The position numbers were made by a program, and so were the translations under genes. From contig JAWWOW010000003.1 in assembly GCA_033851265.1 (NCBI GenBank), positions 1 through 64,000 of the forward strand: a DNA stretch of 64,000 nucleotides. Reading direction: 5' to 3'. Below are positions 17,780 to 26,320 of the stretch, in pieces (positions within the stretch are counted from its first letter, which is position 1; every line of letters begins with the position of its first letter). Below the pieces are notes generated by a model. That model was given only the letters and a program-made list of their open reading frames with translations. It was not told the origin of the DNA and made no database searches. The DNA is from JAWWOW01 sp033851265. Its GTDB lineage: Bacteria; Actinomycetota; Actinomycetes; JAWWOW01.

Positions 17780-18921
17780 GGCGAGGGTGTTGTGAAGTGG
17801 TAGCCCAGCTTCGGTAGCTGATCAAGCAGCTGGTCCAACGCGGCGAGTGTCTGCGAACGGTTGCCGCCGCCGTCGTGCAGCAGCACGACACCGCCGGGTC
17901 GTACGGCGCTCAGCACCCGCGACACGATTGCGCTGGTGCCCGGCCGTGACCAGTCGCGTGGGTCGACTGTCCACTTCAACGGGGTGAGGCCTTCCTCGCG
18001 CGCGATGCTTTCGACGCGGGAGGACCAGTCGCCACCGGGTGCGCGGAAGAACCGCGGTGCGACCCCGGCGGTCTTGGTGATCGTCACCTTGCAGTCGTGG
18101 ATGTCCTTGCGTATCTGGGAATCCGACCGCGACGAGATGTGCTCGTCGTGATGCATGGTGTGGTCGCACAGCAGGTGGCCCGCGGCCGCGACGCGTCGCG
18201 CCGTCGCTGGTTCTGAGTTCGCCGACTGACCGATCATGCAGAAGACGGCTTTGACATGGTGCTTGGCGAGCACCGCCAGCACCTGCGGCGTCCAGGTCGA
18301 GTCCGGCCCGTCGTCAAACGTCAGTGCGAGCGCACCGGGCACCTTCAAGTGGGCGAGGATGCGCTTGCGTACGACGGTCGAGCGCACCACCTCGCCGCTG
18401 ACCGCGCCGACTGTCTTGAGCACGAGACCTGATTGACCGCCGACGTACAACCCGGTGCCAGTGGGATCCGCTGGCGTGACGATGCGGCGTACTGCGGTGC
18501 CTTCGACTCGATCAGTGCCCCGCGTGAAGGTGATCTGTGCACCTGGTGCGACGCGCGTTGAATAGGTCGCGCGTATGCCGTTGACATAGAGCTTCGCGCG
18601 GTCGCTGTTGTAGCCCACCGAACGGTGCGAGCGGATCCCGAGCCAGCGACCGTCATGAGGTACGACGTCTGCGCGCCGGAACGCATCACGCACGTTGACG
18701 ATGCCCTCGCTCGCGATGGACCGGCCGGCCACGATCATCCGCGGCAGCGGCGGGGGGGTGGGCCGCTGGGTGTACGGCGCAGGCGTCGGCGTCGGGCTCG
18801 GCGCCGCGATGATCGGTCGCGTGGCGCGACCGTCGGGGGATGACCCGACGGCCACCGCGGCCACGCCCATGTTGATGGTCACCAAAGCCGCGACAGCAAA
18901 GACCCCCGTTGCCCCCCTCAT
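17776..18921 (-). CDS. Secreted polysaccharide deacetylase (NodB domain)
   Basis: A 381-residue exported carbohydrate esterase 4 enzyme that would remove N-acetyl groups from peptidoglycan or another wall glycan. N-terminal signal or anchor helix (residues 3-26, VFAVAALVTINMGVAAVAV), then a Pro/Thr linker (40-60), a beta-rich domain (about 61-150) and the NodB domain. Motif 1 TFDDGPD is at 201-207 (Asp203/204: base and metal), motif 2 is HTMHH at 254-258 (metal histidines), motif 3 is RAPGGDWS, and motif 5 is VVLLHDGGG. Catalytic residues look intact. Single gene, convergent with the sacsin-like gene. Confidence 0.93.
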   Translation of the reverse strand: MRGATGVFAVAALVTINMGVAAVAVGSSPDGRATRPIIAAPSPTPTPAPYTQRPTPPPLPRMIVAGRSIASEGIVNVRDAFRRADVVPHDGRWLGIRSHRSVGYNSDRAKLYVNGIRATYSTRVAPGAQITFTRGTDRVEGTAVRRIVTPADPTGTGLYVGGQSGLVLKTVGAVSGEVVRSTVVRKRILAHLKVPGALALTFDDGPDSTWTPQVLAVLAKHHVKAVFCMIGQSANSEPATARRVAAAGHLLCDHTMHHDEHISSRSDSQIRKDIHDCKVTITKTAGVAPRFFRAPGGDWSSRVESIAREEGLTPLKWTVDPRDWSRPGTSAIVSRVLSAVRPGGVVLLHDGGGNRSQTLAALDQLLDQLPKLGYHFTTPSP

Positions 18922-18931
18922 GGAATCGACC

Positions 18932-19141
18932 TCAGCGCATCCGGCGCTGGTAGCGCGCCTGCGTCGGTATCCCGATCACGCCGAGACCGAAGCCGGTGAC
19001 GCACACCCAGACCCACCAGGAGTGGCGGTCAACGAGGAGGACGACGACGAGGGCGATCAGCCAACCGACGGTCCCGACCACGATCGCGGCCACGCCGTTG
19101 ACGTCGAGCGGTCGGACGTCGGGAGGTTGCGGCGTGGTCAT
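18932..19141 (-). CDS. DUF2530 small membrane protein
   Basis: A 69-residue protein with two predicted membrane helices (VAAIVVGTVGWLIALVVVLLV and WWVWVCVTGFGLGVIGI), a proline-rich start (TTPQPPDVRPLDVNG) and a basic C-terminus (TQARYQRRMR). This matches DUF2530, an actinobacterial family often next to an NCS2 purine permease, as here (divergent, 37 bases). The start is ATG 19141, chosen over the in-frame TTG at 19147 because TAGCCT-N6 directly precedes the ATG. Function unknown; a regulatory or accessory role for the permease is only suggested by neighbourhood. Confidence 0.85.
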   Translation of the reverse strand: MTTPQPPDVRPLDVNGVAAIVVGTVGWLIALVVVLLVDRHSWWVWVCVTGFGLGVIGIPTQARYQRRMR

Positions 19142-19147
19142 CCGCAA

Positions 19148-19153
19148 AGGCTA
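19148..19153 (-). promoter_or_regulatory. -10 element, leaderless start of DUF2530 gene
   Basis: Minus-strand TAGCCT, then TTGCGG, then ATG 19141; six-base spacing and no ribosome site. Confidence 0.6.
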
Positions 19154-19178
19154 GGCGGTTTTCTGGGACCCTGCGGCC

Positions 19179-20606
19179 ATGACTGGAACATCGGTTCAGA
19201 CCGGGCGGGGGCTCGACGGCTTCTTCCAGATCTCTCGACGAGGCTCGACGATCGAACGCGAGGTCCGCGGCGGGCTCGCGACGTTCTTCACGATGGCCTA
19301 CATCATCGTGTTGAACCCGATCATCCTGAGCCTCGGCAAGGACAAGTTCGGCCACGCTTTGTCGTTCCCGGAGCTCGCCGCGGCGACCGCGTTGATCGCC
19401 GGGATCATGACGCTGATCATGGGCGTCGGTGGCAACGTGCCCATCGCGCTAGCCGCCGGTCTCGGGCTCAACGGGGTGCTCGCCTTCCAGATCGCGCCGA
19501 CCATGTCGTGGCCGGACGCGATGGGTCTCGTCGTCATCGAAGGCCTGCTCATCTGCGTGCTCGTCGCGACCGGGTTACGCCAGATGATCATGGATGCGAT
19601 CCCGCTGCCGTTGAAGCAAGCGATCAGCGTCGGCATCGGGTTGTTCATCGCCTTCATCGGCCTGGTCGATGCGGGCTTCGTGCACACGCCGCAGGGTGGC
19701 GCGACGCCGGTCGGTCTTGGCGTCACCGGCGGTGGCCGGCTGACCGGCTGGCCTGTCGTCGTGTTCGCCTTCGGCTTGCTGCTGACCGTCGTCCTACTGA
19801 CGCGTCGCGTTCGCGGTGCCATCCTGATCTCGATCGTGTCGTCGACGTTGCTGGCCTTGTTCATTCACGCGGTCGCCAATGACCCGGACAAGCAGTGGGG
19901 ACTGCAGGTCCCGAAGTGGCCGAAGGACGTCACGGCCACGCCGGACCTCAGTCTGATCGGGAACTTCTCGATCCACGGCGGCTTTGTGCACGCGGGGATC
20001 ATCACAGCGCTGGTGTTCATCTTTACGTTGGCGTTGAGCGACTTCTTCGACACGATGGGGACGGTCATCGGGATCGGCAACGAGGCCGGGTTGCTCGACG
20101 AGAAGGGCCAGCTGCCGAACATCGGTCGGGTGCTGTTCATCGACGCGGCGGCGGCTGCCGCCGGTGGCGCCGCGTCGGTGTCGTCGAACACGTCGTACAT
20201 CGAATCCGCGGCTGGTGTTGGTGAGGGCGCGCGCACGGGCCTGTCGAACGTCGTCGTCGCGGCGTTGTTCGGACTGGCGCTGTTCTTCACGCCGATCTAC
20301 GCGATCGTGCCGCAGGCGGCCGCGACCCCGGCGCTGGTGGCGGTGGGCTTCCTGCTGATGACGCAGGCCAAGGACATCCCGTGGGACGACTATGCGATCG
20401 CGATCCCGGCGTTCCTCACGATGATCCTGATGCCGTTCACCTACTCGATCACCAACGGCATCGGTGCCGGCTTCATCTCCTACGTTGTGATCCGCGCGGC
20501 GCAAGGCCGTCACCGGGAGCCGTCCCTGCTGCTGTGGGCGACGTCGTTGCTCTTCGCGGCGTACTTCTGCCTCGACCCGATCGAACGCGCCCTCGGCGTC
20601 AAGTAG
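19179..20606 (+). CDS. NCS2 family purine/nucleobase permease
   Basis: A 475-residue integral membrane proton symporter of the AzgA-like (COG2252) branch, for adenine, guanine, hypoxanthine or xanthine uptake. Features: the N-terminal amphipathic RRGSTIEREVRGGLATFFTMAYIIVLNP typical of this branch, VGGNVPIALAAGLGLNG (helix 3 region), KQAISVGIGLFIAFIGLVDAGFV, and the signature LSDFFDTMGTVIGIGNEAGLLDEKG, with SSNTSYIESAAGVGEGARTGL further on (substrate-site segments). About 12-14 helices; full length. The exact nucleobase cannot be told. Divergent from DUF2530. Confidence 0.93.
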   Translation: MTGTSVQTGRGLDGFFQISRRGSTIEREVRGGLATFFTMAYIIVLNPIILSLGKDKFGHALSFPELAAATALIAGIMTLIMGVGGNVPIALAAGLGLNGVLAFQIAPTMSWPDAMGLVVIEGLLICVLVATGLRQMIMDAIPLPLKQAISVGIGLFIAFIGLVDAGFVHTPQGGATPVGLGVTGGGRLTGWPVVVFAFGLLLTVVLLTRRVRGAILISIVSSTLLALFIHAVANDPDKQWGLQVPKWPKDVTATPDLSLIGNFSIHGGFVHAGIITALVFIFTLALSDFFDTMGTVIGIGNEAGLLDEKGQLPNIGRVLFIDAAAAAAGGAASVSSNTSYIESAAGVGEGARTGLSNVVVAALFGLALFFTPIYAIVPQAAATPALVAVGFLLMTQAKDIPWDDYAIAIPAFLTMILMPFTYSITNGIGAGFISYVVIRAAQGRHREPSLLLWATSLLFAAYFCLDPIERALGVK

Positions 20607-20613
20607 CCGCGCG

Positions 20614-22164
20614 TCAGGCCAGCGTGCGACCGAACTGGTCGACGTCCGCTGGCGAGCCCAAGCCCAGGGTGCCGAGAGTCGATTCCGGTACGCCGACACC
20701 TCGAGCTCCGGACGGCGTGCCGGCCAGCGCGGTCACCACACCGGCGGCGCGGGCACCGTCGACCGTCTCGCCCGGCGCGGCGACCACAACCTCGGCGCGA
20801 CCGTCGCCGTTGGCGTCGCGTGCGATGGCGGTGCCGAATCGGTCGCCCGTTTCGGCCGTTCCTGATACACCCGCGCTGTCCTGCGTCACGAGCTGGGCGC
20901 CGGCCGTGGTCGTACCGGAAGCACTGCCCGGCAGCACGACGAGCGCGCCGACCTGATTGGCGCCGCCGCCCGCGCGTCCCGGCGCGCTTGCCAGCAGCTC
21001 GTCGCGACCGTCACCGGTGACGTCACCCAGGCTGACATCGCGACCGAACTCGAGATTGGGTGCGGCCGGACCCGGCACGCCGCCGGTGCCCATTTGGAAC
21101 GACGTCGCGCGCGCCGCGGACATCCCCGCCGATGCGCCACGGAGTACGACGACACGACCGGTCGAATTGTTTGCTCCCGTGCCCGACTGAGGCGCTCCGG
21201 CGACGACGTCGGCGAAGCCGTCGCCGTTGACGTCGCCCGTCGCGAGCGAAGCACCCAGCAACTCGTGTGAGCCGGAGGGGCCATTGACGGATTGACTGCC
21301 GGCGCCGGTAATACCTTGTGCCGAGCCGCGCAACAACGCGATGTATCCGTCGTCCGTGGTCGTAGAGGGCGCGATGGCTTCACCGGGAGCGGCAACGAGC
21401 AAGTCGACGAACTGGTCGCCGTTCACATCCCCCGCCGCCAACGTCTCGCCGAATCGGTCGCCATTCTCGGGTCCGCCGGGGATGCCACCGAGACCTTGTT
21501 GGAGGCGTACGGCGCCCGCACCCGTGATCCCGGTCGGGGTACCGCGGATCACCGTGACGGTTCCCGCGTTCGGGTGATTGAGGACGTTGACGCCAATGGC
21601 GCCGATGGCCAGGTCATCGTTGCCGTCGTTGTTGAAGTCACCGGCAGCGAGCGCTGACCCGAATCGGGTGTCGGGCGTCGGCTCACCGGGGATGCCGGGC
21701 GTCGCGGCATAGATGTAGTCACTGCTCGCCGGGTCGAGACCTGACGAACTGCCGTAGACGACCGTGACCGACCCACGTGCGGCGACGTCGCCGACACCGT
21801 CGCCGGGAGCACCGATCGCGAGGTCGTCGTACCCATCGCCGTTGAAGTCACCGGTCGCCAACGCCGAACCGAACGCCTGATTCAGTGTCGGCGCACCGAC
21901 GAGGCCGTTCTGACCCGGCGCGAGCGCGGCCACCGCGTTGGTGGTCGTGTAGCCCACCGCGACGAGGCCGACGTTCTGTTGGCCGGCAACATCGCGACCG
22001 ACGGCACTAGCTGCAACGTCGCTCAGACCGTCACCGTCGTAGTCGCTCACCACATCAGCGAGCGCGGGACTGGGCGTTGCCGCGCCGGCCGGTGGCGCGA
22101 TCAGCACCACGGTGCCAACCATCGATGTCGCAACTGCGATGAGGGCGACAGCTCGCCGCGCCAT
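20614..22164 (-). CDS. Secreted FG-GAP beta-propeller protein
   Basis: A 516-residue exported integrin-alpha-like propeller. Signal peptide: basic ARR, a hydrophobic stretch, and a cut near PAGAA at about 28-29. Seven calcium loops of the DxNxDGxxD type follow (DYDGDGLSD, DFNGDGYDD, DFNNDGNDD, DVNGDQFVD, DVNGDGFAD, DVTGDGRDE, DANGDGRAE), each usually introduced by FGxxLAxGD and followed by a glycine-rich VVxGSxxG strand. The first loop lacks the FG strand and the protein ends with an unpaired FGRTLA, so the last strand probably closes blade 1 (velcro closure). Likely a surface adhesion or calcium-dependent binding protein; no enzyme domain seen. Monocistronic. Confidence 0.9.
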   Translation of the reverse strand: MARRAVALIAVATSMVGTVVLIAPPAGAATPSPALADVVSDYDGDGLSDVAASAVGRDVAGQQNVGLVAVGYTTTNAVAALAPGQNGLVGAPTLNQAFGSALATGDFNGDGYDDLAIGAPGDGVGDVAARGSVTVVYGSSSGLDPASSDYIYAATPGIPGEPTPDTRFGSALAAGDFNNDGNDDLAIGAIGVNVLNHPNAGTVTVIRGTPTGITGAGAVRLQQGLGGIPGGPENGDRFGETLAAGDVNGDQFVDLLVAAPGEAIAPSTTTDDGYIALLRGSAQGITGAGSQSVNGPSGSHELLGASLATGDVNGDGFADVVAGAPQSGTGANNSTGRVVVLRGASAGMSAARATSFQMGTGGVPGPAAPNLEFGRDVSLGDVTGDGRDELLASAPGRAGGGANQVGALVVLPGSASGTTTAGAQLVTQDSAGVSGTAETGDRFGTAIARDANGDGRAEVVVAAPGETVDGARAAGVVTALAGTPSGARGVGVPESTLGTLGLGSPADVDQFGRTLA

Positions 22165-22282
22165 GTGACCCCCGTGAGTCGATCGGCCCCGTTCGGCGAC
22201 GCTACAACGCTGGGTGAGTAAACCGCCGGGAGTTCACCAATTGCTGCGACGCGGGCGGCTCGGCTCGTCAGGGCGGCTGATT

Positions 22283-22312
22283 TTACTTAGCACGAGTAAT
22301 GAGTTATGCTAA
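22283..22312. promoter_or_regulatory. MarR-type operator overlapping leaderless promoter
   Basis: An AT-rich patch in GC-rich DNA holds two interlocked inverted repeats: TTACT-N7-AGTAA (22283-22299) and TTAGCA-N14-TGCTAA (22287-22312). TATGCT at 22305-22310 is a TANNNT -10 with six bases to ATG 22317. A MarR dimer bound here would block its own promoter, so autorepression of the marR-MFS operon is expected. Confidence 0.7.
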
Positions 22313-22316
22313 CGAT

Positions 22317-22757
22317 ATGCCGACGGCCACCCCTACCGCCCCTGACACCCAGCTCGCTGCCACGCTGCGGATCTCGCTCATGCGGCTGGCCCGGCGGTTG
22401 CGGGCCCAGCGTGCCCACACCGACCTCACGCTGTCGCAGACGTCCGCTCTCGCCACCGTCGAGCGGCACGGCCCGCTGACGCTCGGCGAGCTCGCCGCAT
22501 ACGAGAAGGTGCAGCCGCCGTCGATGACGCGCATCGTCGGGGTGCTCACCGAGCACGAAGTCCTCGTCCGCGCGCCCCACGACACTGATGGCCGCCAGGT
22601 CATCCTCTCGATCACTGACAGCGGACGCGACCTGCTCCGCGAGGACCGCCGGCGTCGCGAGGCCTGGCTGGCCCAGCACCTGCGGCACTTGGACCCCGAC
22701 GAGATCGACCTGCTGCGCGCCGCGGCGCCTGTCCTCGAAAAACTCGCAACGACGTGA
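22317..22757 (+). CDS. MarR family transcriptional regulator
   Basis: A 146-residue winged-helix dimeric regulator. Helix-turn-helix and recognition helix: LTLGELAAYEKVQPPSMTRIVGVL (about 55-80); wing: LVRAPHDTDGRQVILSITDSG with the conserved DxRxxxxxLT-type pattern. Helices at both ends provide dimerisation. I prefer ATG 22317 (MPTATPT) to ATG 22299 because a -10-like TATGCT lies six bases upstream and the palindromic operator would otherwise be inside the gene. The stop overlaps the following MFS gene by GTGA, so the regulator very likely controls that exporter in response to a small molecule. Confidence 0.9.
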   Translation: MPTATPTAPDTQLAATLRISLMRLARRLRAQRAHTDLTLSQTSALATVERHGPLTLGELAAYEKVQPPSMTRIVGVLTEHEVLVRAPHDTDGRQVILSITDSGRDLLREDRRRREAWLAQHLRHLDPDEIDLLRAAAPVLEKLATT

Positions 22758-24037
22758 GCCCGACCTTCCGCTCATTGCGCGTCCGCAACTACCGGCTGTT
22801 CGCGTCCGGCCAGATCGTGTCGCTCACTGGCACGTGGATGCAGCGTGTCGCCCAGGACTGGTTGATCCTGCAGCTGACGCACTCCGCGACCGCGCTTGGG
22901 GTGACGACCGCGCTGCAGTTCCTGCCGATGCTGCTGTTCGGGATGTACGGCGGCGTTCTCGCCGACCGCTATCCCAAGCGACAGCTGCTCATCCTCACGC
23001 AGATCGCCGGCGCAGTCGTCGCGGCTGCTCTCGGCATCCTCGTGGTTGCCAACGCTGTGGTGCCGTGGCACGTCTACCTCCTCGCGTTCCTGCTCGGCTG
23101 CGTCGCCGCCATCGACACGCCGACCCGGCAGGCGTTCGTCGTCGAGCTCGTCGGCCCCGCTGACCTGCCGAACGCCATTGGTCTCAACTCCGCGACCTTC
23201 AACTCGGCGCGCATCGTTGGCCCGGCCGTCGCCGGTCTGCTCATCGGTGTCTACGACACCGGGCCGGTGTTCCTCATCAACGCGGTGTCCTACGCCGCTG
23301 TCATCGCCTGTCTGTTCGCGATGCGCGACAGCGAGCTGCTTCGTGGCAAACCGGTCGCTCGCGCAAAGGGCCAGGCCCGCGCTGGCCTTCGTTACGTGCG
23401 CTCGCGTCCCGAGCTGCTGATGCCGATCATTCTCATCGCGATCGTCGGCATGTTCGGGCTCAACTTCCAGATGACGCTGGCGCTCATGGCCAAAAACGAG
23501 TTCCACCGCGGCGCCGCGGCGTACGGCTATCTCTCCGCCGCCCTCGCCGCCGGCTCACTCATTGGGGCGCTCGCGTCGGCTCGCCGACCGGGGCCGAAGC
23601 ACCGGCTGTTGTACGGCGCGGCGTTCGTGTTCGGCGCTCTGGAGTTCATCGACGCGTTCATCCCGTCCTACTGGCTGCTCGTCGCGATGCTCGTCCCCAC
23701 CGGCGCGGCGATCCTCACCATGACAACCTCGGCCAACTCGCTGTGTCAGCTGCAGTCGGCACCCAACATGCGCGGCCGCGTCATGGCCCTCTACGTGCTC
23801 GTCTTCCTCGGTGGCACGCCGTTCGGTGCTCCCGCAATTGGCGCGCTTGCCGAGTGGCTCGGTCCTCGTTCCAGCTTGTACGTCGGCGGCGCGGCCACCA
23901 TGGCGGCAGCCGTGATCACCGCACTCGCCTACGCGCGGTCGCAACACATGCAGGTGCACGCCCACCTGCGTCCCCGACCGAAGCTCCACGTGCGCCCGGT
24001 CGAGCAGCCCCTCCTCGAGGAAGCGCGCTCCGCCTAG
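22754..24037 (+). CDS. MFS exporter (DHA3/EntS-like)
   Basis: A 427-residue transporter of the enterobactin-exporter-like MFS group. It starts FRSLRVRNYRLFASGQIVSLTGTWMQRVAQDWL, the hallmark of this group, then has MLLFGMYGGVLADRYPKRQLL (motif A between helices 2 and 3), FLLGCVAAIDTPTRQAFVVELV and RIVGPAVAGLLIG. Twelve hydrophobic segments; the C-terminal tail is soluble and basic/acidic. GTG 22754 overlaps the marR stop. It probably exports a toxic compound or siderophore sensed by the MarR protein. Confidence 0.9.
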   Translation: MSPTFRSLRVRNYRLFASGQIVSLTGTWMQRVAQDWLILQLTHSATALGVTTALQFLPMLLFGMYGGVLADRYPKRQLLILTQIAGAVVAAALGILVVANAVVPWHVYLLAFLLGCVAAIDTPTRQAFVVELVGPADLPNAIGLNSATFNSARIVGPAVAGLLIGVYDTGPVFLINAVSYAAVIACLFAMRDSELLRGKPVARAKGQARAGLRYVRSRPELLMPIILIAIVGMFGLNFQMTLALMAKNEFHRGAAAYGYLSAALAAGSLIGALASARRPGPKHRLLYGAAFVFGALEFIDAFIPSYWLLVAMLVPTGAAILTMTTSANSLCQLQSAPNMRGRVMALYVLVFLGGTPFGAPAIGALAEWLGPRSSLYVGGAATMAAAVITALAYARSQHMQVHAHLRPRPKLHVRPVEQPLLEEARSA

Positions 24038-24040
24038 GCT
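24035..24040 (+). promoter_or_regulatory. -10 element, leaderless start at 24048
   Basis: TAGGCT, seven bases, ATG 24048, no Shine-Dalgarno sequence; it overlaps the last codons of the MFS gene. Confidence 0.6.
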
Positions 24041-24047
24041 TCGTGCC

Positions 24048-24767
24048 ATGAATTTCGATCGCTATCTCGCATGCATTGATCAAGAGAGTGAACGCCTCGC
24101 AGCGGCGGCGAAGGACCTCGACGCCGAGGTGCCTCCGTGCCCCGGCTGGACTGTTCGCGATGTCGTTCGGCATAACGCGAGCGTCTACTGGCACAAGGTG
24201 ATGTCCATACGGCTGCAACGCCAGCCGCAGGAGGGTGACTGGCCGACCGACCCGGCGCCGGATGAAGACCTTGTCGCGTGGTTCAGGGATGCGCATCGCG
24301 TCTTGCACGATGAGCTCACCTCGCGCGACCCGTCGTCGCCGTCGTACACGTGGTGGCCGCCCGACCAGACCGTTGGTTTTTGGTACCGGCGGATGGCGCA
24401 GGAGGTTGCGGTTCATCGTGCCGACGTCGAGTCGGCGTACGGCGCGATCACACCGGTTGACGAGGACCTCGCGCTCGACGGCATCGACGAGGTCTTGCGT
24501 CGGTTTCTCGCCGACCCGGATCCATTGCCCGGCGACGGTCCGACAGTCGATGTGAGCGCGAGTGATCAGTCCTGGCGGGTCACGCTGCTGCCGGATGGTG
24601 CAAATGTCAGCACCGATGCGACCGACCTGGCCGATGCCATCGTCAGCGGCGAGCCCAGTGAGGTCTACCTCTGGCTGTGGGGACGTAAGCCCGACGAGGT
24701 TGTGCGCTTCGACGGGGACACCGAGGTGATCCACGCCGTACGGAAACGGCTGGCCGACAACGGGTGA
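24048..24767 (+). CDS. Maleylpyruvate isomerase-family mycothiol-dependent enzyme
   Basis: A 239-residue DinB-like metalloenzyme of the mycothiol S-transferase/isomerase group. The N-terminal four-helix domain has CPGWTVRDVVRHNASVYWH (about 32-50, first metal histidine in VRH) and AQEVAVHRADVESAYG (about 120-135, EVAVHRAD supplying the other ligands). A C-terminal SCP2-like domain follows (VTLLPDGANVSTDATDLADAIVSGEPSEVYLWLWGR). Mycothiol use is expected from the family and fits an actinobacterium; the substrate is unknown. Coupled by GTGA overlap to thpR. Confidence 0.88.
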   Translation: MNFDRYLACIDQESERLAAAAKDLDAEVPPCPGWTVRDVVRHNASVYWHKVMSIRLQRQPQEGDWPTDPAPDEDLVAWFRDAHRVLHDELTSRDPSSPSYTWWPPDQTVGFWYRRMAQEVAVHRADVESAYGAITPVDEDLALDGIDEVLRRFLADPDPLPGDGPTVDVSASDQSWRVTLLPDGANVSTDATDLADAIVSGEPSEVYLWLWGRKPDEVVRFDGDTEVIHAVRKRLADNG

Positions 24768-25300
24768 GGCTGTTCGTCGCTGTCGACCCCGCCGCCGAGG
24801 CGATCGAGCATTTGCGCGACCGGCTGCCGAAACGAGCCGCCAAACTCCGCTGGACAGATCCGGCACAGTGGCATCTCACGTTGACGTTCTGCGGCGAGGT
24901 CGATGAACGCACGACCGAGCGATTGTCCGAACGCCTGACCCGCGCGGCTGCGCGACACCAACCGATGACCCTGCGGTTGTCCGGTGCCGGCGCATTCGCA
25001 CGACCGGCACGGGCACACGCGTTGTGGGTCGGGATGGCGGACGATACCGATGCGTTGAGCAAGCTCGCCGCGTCGACCAACGCAGCCGCGCGACGTGCCG
25101 GCATCGATGTGGAGACGCGGCGCTTCAAGCCACACCTCACGATTGCGCGCGCGTCACCGCCTGCTGATCTGCGTGACGTGGTCACAGCACTGGCGGCGTA
25201 CGACGGCCCGGAGTTCACGGTCGATGAGATGCACCTCGTCAAGAGCACACTCGGCGCAACGACCGTGCACGAACGCATCCAGACGTGGCGACTGGGATGA
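24764..25300 (+). CDS. thpR: RNA 2',3'-cyclic phosphodiesterase ThpR
   Basis: A 178-residue 2H-superfamily enzyme that opens 2',3'-cyclic phosphates on RNA ends. Both HxT motifs are present: WHLTLTFCG (about 36-44) and KPHLTIARAS (about 125-134). The N-terminus RLFVAVDPAAEAIEHL is typical. GTG 24764 overlaps the preceding stop. Convergent with the aldo/keto reductase gene, whose stop lies only 5 bases away. Confidence 0.92.
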   Translation: MRLFVAVDPAAEAIEHLRDRLPKRAAKLRWTDPAQWHLTLTFCGEVDERTTERLSERLTRAAARHQPMTLRLSGAGAFARPARAHALWVGMADDTDALSKLAASTNAAARRAGIDVETRRFKPHLTIARASPPADLRDVVTALAAYDGPEFTVDEMHLVKSTLGATTVHERIQTWRLG

Positions 25301-25304
25301 AGCG

Positions 25305-26276
25305 CTACCAGGCGTAGGCCTCCGGCGCGGTGCCACCCGGGCCCGGGAAGATCTCGTCGAGCCGGGCCAACGCCTTGTCGTCGAGCTTGATGGTCAGCGC
25401 GCGCAGCGAACCTTCGAGCTGCTCGACCGTGCGCGGCCCGATGATCGGCGCGGTGACGGCTCGCTGGTGCAGGAGCCACGCAATGCCGAGATCCGGGGGG
25501 TCGACCCCGAGCTCGTCGGCGAACGCTTCGTACGCCTCGATCTGCGGTCGGTGTGCCTCGAGCGCGTCGTTGGCGCGGCCACCGCGTGATCGGCCGAGCT
25601 TCTCCTTGCGGAGGATCCCGCCGAGCAGACCGCCGTGCAGCGGACTCCAGGGGATGACCCCGAGGCCGTAGTCCTGGCAGGCGGGCAGCACTTCGAGCTC
25701 GACCTGGCGCGTGATCAGGTTGTAGATGGACTGCTCCGATGACAACCCGAAAAAGTGGCGAGCCTTCGCGGCTTCCTGTGCCTTCGCGATGTGCCACCCG
25801 GCGAAGTTCGACGAGCCGACGTAGAGGATCTTGCCCTGCTGCCGCAGGATCTCCATGCTCTCCCAGATCTCGTCCCACGGTGTCAAACGATCGATGTGAT
25901 GCATCTGGTAGATGTCGACGTAGTCGGTTTGCAGTCGCTGAAGTGACGCGTCGCACGCACGGCGGATGTTGAGCGCGGAGAGTTGGCCTTCGTTGGGCCA
26001 TTCACCCATGTCGCCGTACAACTTGGTCGCGATGACCGTCCGCTCGCGACGCCCTCCGCCTTGGGCGAACCAGTTACCGATGATCTTCTCGGTCCAGCCC
26101 TTGTCCTCGCCCCAGCCATAGACGTTGGCGGTGTCGAAGAAGTTGAGTCCAACTTCGTGCGCCTTGTCCATGATCTTGAACGCGTCCTGCTCCGGCGTAA
26201 CGGGGCCGAAGTTCATCGTGCCGAGGCACAGCCGGCTGACCTTCAAACCAGTGCGACCGAGATGCGTGTAGTCCAC
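25305..26276 (-). CDS. Aldo/keto reductase
   Basis: A 323-residue NADPH-dependent oxidoreductase with a TIM-barrel fold. Catalytic tetrad visible: Asp and Tyr in FDTANVYGWG, Lys in VIATKLYG, His in IYQMHHID. Further signatures are LYVGSSNFAGWHI and GVIPWSPLHGGLLGG, which place it with the YajO/potassium-channel-beta-like AKRs (AKR11-13 type). A cofactor segment, APIIGPRTVEQLEGSLRAL, is near the end. GTG 26276 with GGGAG five bases upstream. Substrate unknown; single gene. Confidence 0.93.
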   Translation of the reverse strand: MDYTHLGRTGLKVSRLCLGTMNFGPVTPEQDAFKIMDKAHEVGLNFFDTANVYGWGEDKGWTEKIIGNWFAQGGGRRERTVIATKLYGDMGEWPNEGQLSALNIRRACDASLQRLQTDYVDIYQMHHIDRLTPWDEIWESMEILRQQGKILYVGSSNFAGWHIAKAQEAAKARHFFGLSSEQSIYNLITRQVELEVLPACQDYGLGVIPWSPLHGGLLGGILRKEKLGRSRGGRANDALEAHRPQIEAYEAFADELGVDPPDLGIAWLLHQRAVTAPIIGPRTVEQLEGSLRALTIKLDDKALARLDEIFPGPGGTAPEAYAW

Positions 26277-26320
26277 GGGGGCTCCCTACGTGATGTCGTA
26301 CGACGTCTTCACGCTACGCC

